From NCBI GenBank assembly GCA_015075555.1, contig JABTUD010000002.1:620001-684000 (forward strand): 64,000 nt of DNA, given 5' to 3'. A model generated the notes under the pieces. That model had not been told where the DNA came from. It made no database searches and was given only the letters and a program-made list of their open reading frames with translations. Source of the stretch: Thermoflexaceae bacterium (GTDB lineage Bacteria; Chloroflexota; Dehalococcoidia; Tepidiformales; Tepidiformaceae). The stretch's first letter is position 1; each line of letters opens with the position of its first letter. This document shows positions 63,480 through 64,000 of this stretch, one piece after another. The position numbers were made by a program, and so were the translations under genes.

Positions 63480-64000
63480 TCATGCCGGCAGGAGGTGGAC
63501 CTGGAGGGTGACTCCAAGGGCGGTCTCCAGGCGCTTCTGCTGACGTTCGAGCGCCAGCACTTCGGCATCGAGCGCGCCGTCACCACGCAGGAGGATCTGC
63601 AGGCCATCATCGCGCAGAACGGGTGCGAATGAGCGCAGGGGGGTGGGGGTGCGCCTGTGGGCGGCCTGGGCGACGCCCAGCAGCGCGGCGAGCACGGTCG
63701 CGCGGCGTCCGTCTTCGGGCGCCAGCACCGCCCGGTAGGGCGACAGGTCAGGGACGCCGTCCGGGGCCCAGCGAAGGAGGGCAGCAAGGAGCACGACCTC
63801 GCGGTGGGTGAAGCCGTGGAGGGCACCGCTGTGCACCAGGTACTCGGCGTGGCGGTCGCGGTTGTAGTAGTCGATGTGCATGCCAGCCCCCTTGAGCCGC
63901 GCGGCGGCGAGCAGGATTTCCCGGTCATCGTTCCCGAGGGAGTGCAGGGCGCGGGTGGCATCGAACAGCCGGGCGGCGGCCGCCACAACATCGGCGGCGC
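63480..64000 (-). CDS. Ppx/GppA-type phosphatase, C-terminal HD-like part (cut by window edge)
   Basis: The frame is open to the window end. DATRALHSLGNDDREILLAA, GMHIDYYNRDRHAEYLV and ALHGFTHREVVLLAALLRW match the HD-type C-terminal domain of exopolyphosphatase/guanosine pentaphosphatase. The usual His-Asp in RLHDIG is replaced (RLKGAG), so the HD site is incomplete, as in many Ppx proteins where the N-terminal ASKHA domain does the catalysis. That domain would lie beyond 64000. Confidence 0.8.
   Translation of the reverse strand, partial: AADVVAAAARLFDATRALHSLGNDDREILLAAARLKGAGMHIDYYNRDRHAEYLVHSGALHGFTHREVVLLAALLRWAPDGVPDLSPYRAVLAPEDGRRATVLAALLGVAQAAHRRTPTPLRSFAPVLRDDGLQILLRGDGALDAEVLALERQQKRLETALGVTLQVHLLPA

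Overview
The window is 64 kb of high-GC bacterial chromosome, dense with genes. The best guess is a Chloroflexota member (Dehalococcoidia or Tepidiformia-like). This rests on a metazoan-style mix of a lpdA-pdhABC complex, CaiB-type CoA transferase, SCP2-type thiolase with a DUF35 partner, a T-box-led trp operon, a dUMP-forming type Dcd, many GTG starts and 4-bp ATGA/GTGA gene overlaps. This taxonomic call is inference; there is no rRNA in the window.

Layout. 0.1-4.8 kb: pyruvate (or 2-oxoacid) dehydrogenase operon lpdA-pdhA-pdhB-pdhC. 4.8-12.2 kb: housekeeping and accessory metabolism (biotin-dependent carboxyltransferase, TauE-type transporter, MBL hydrolase, PPOX protein, dcd, CoA transferase, PEBP, MOSC, RidA). 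12.4-20.4 kb: an unusual island with a 595-residue low-complexity protein, an XRE/MmyB-like regulator, a membrane-anchored Hsp70-like ATPase without a substrate-binding domain, and, divergent from it, two overlapping dynamin-like GTPases that resemble the actinobacterial IniA/IniC pair in size and order. 20.4-26.5 kb: a gene-poor, repeat-rich accessory zone with three copies of an RHS core on the minus strand. One copy carries a distinct C-terminal tip that overlaps a small two-helix membrane protein (candidate toxin/immunity pair). A decayed transposase and AT-richer cargo genes lie between the copies. It ends at a tRNA-Gly(TCC). 26.6-35.7 kb: katG, folD, then acpS-nnr, fabF, recJ and a stand-alone Clp-N-like protein. 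35.8-43.6 kb: glgC, DUF2203, hydrolase, alcohol dehydrogenase, MFS exporter, thiolase-DUF35 pair and a MazEF-type module.

43.8-58.7 kb: a tryptophan supra-operon. A promoter and a complete T-box riboswitch precede trpB2. The specifier codon reads UGG, and the UGGC bulge matches a tRNA with discriminator G. Downstream are a CADD-type pABA-forming oxygenase homologue, a four-helix protein, trpS, trpE, two Nudix-related proteins, trpG, trpD, trpC, a P-loop kinase, trpF, trpB, a CPBP protease, trpA, aroH and a DAHP synthase. Chorismate entry, chorismate branch, Trp synthesis and Trp-tRNA charging are therefore all placed downstream of one tRNA-Trp sensor. 58.8-64.0 kb: scpA, a PaaI-type thioesterase, VanZ-like protein, ribF-tyrS, a small protein, sixA and the 3' part of a Ppx/GppA-type gene cut by the window edge.

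Several start codons (mbl, the mazE-like gene, acpS, the first dynamin, ribF) lie only 6-15 bases after a -10-like hexamer, which suggests leaderless or very short-leader transcripts in this genome.
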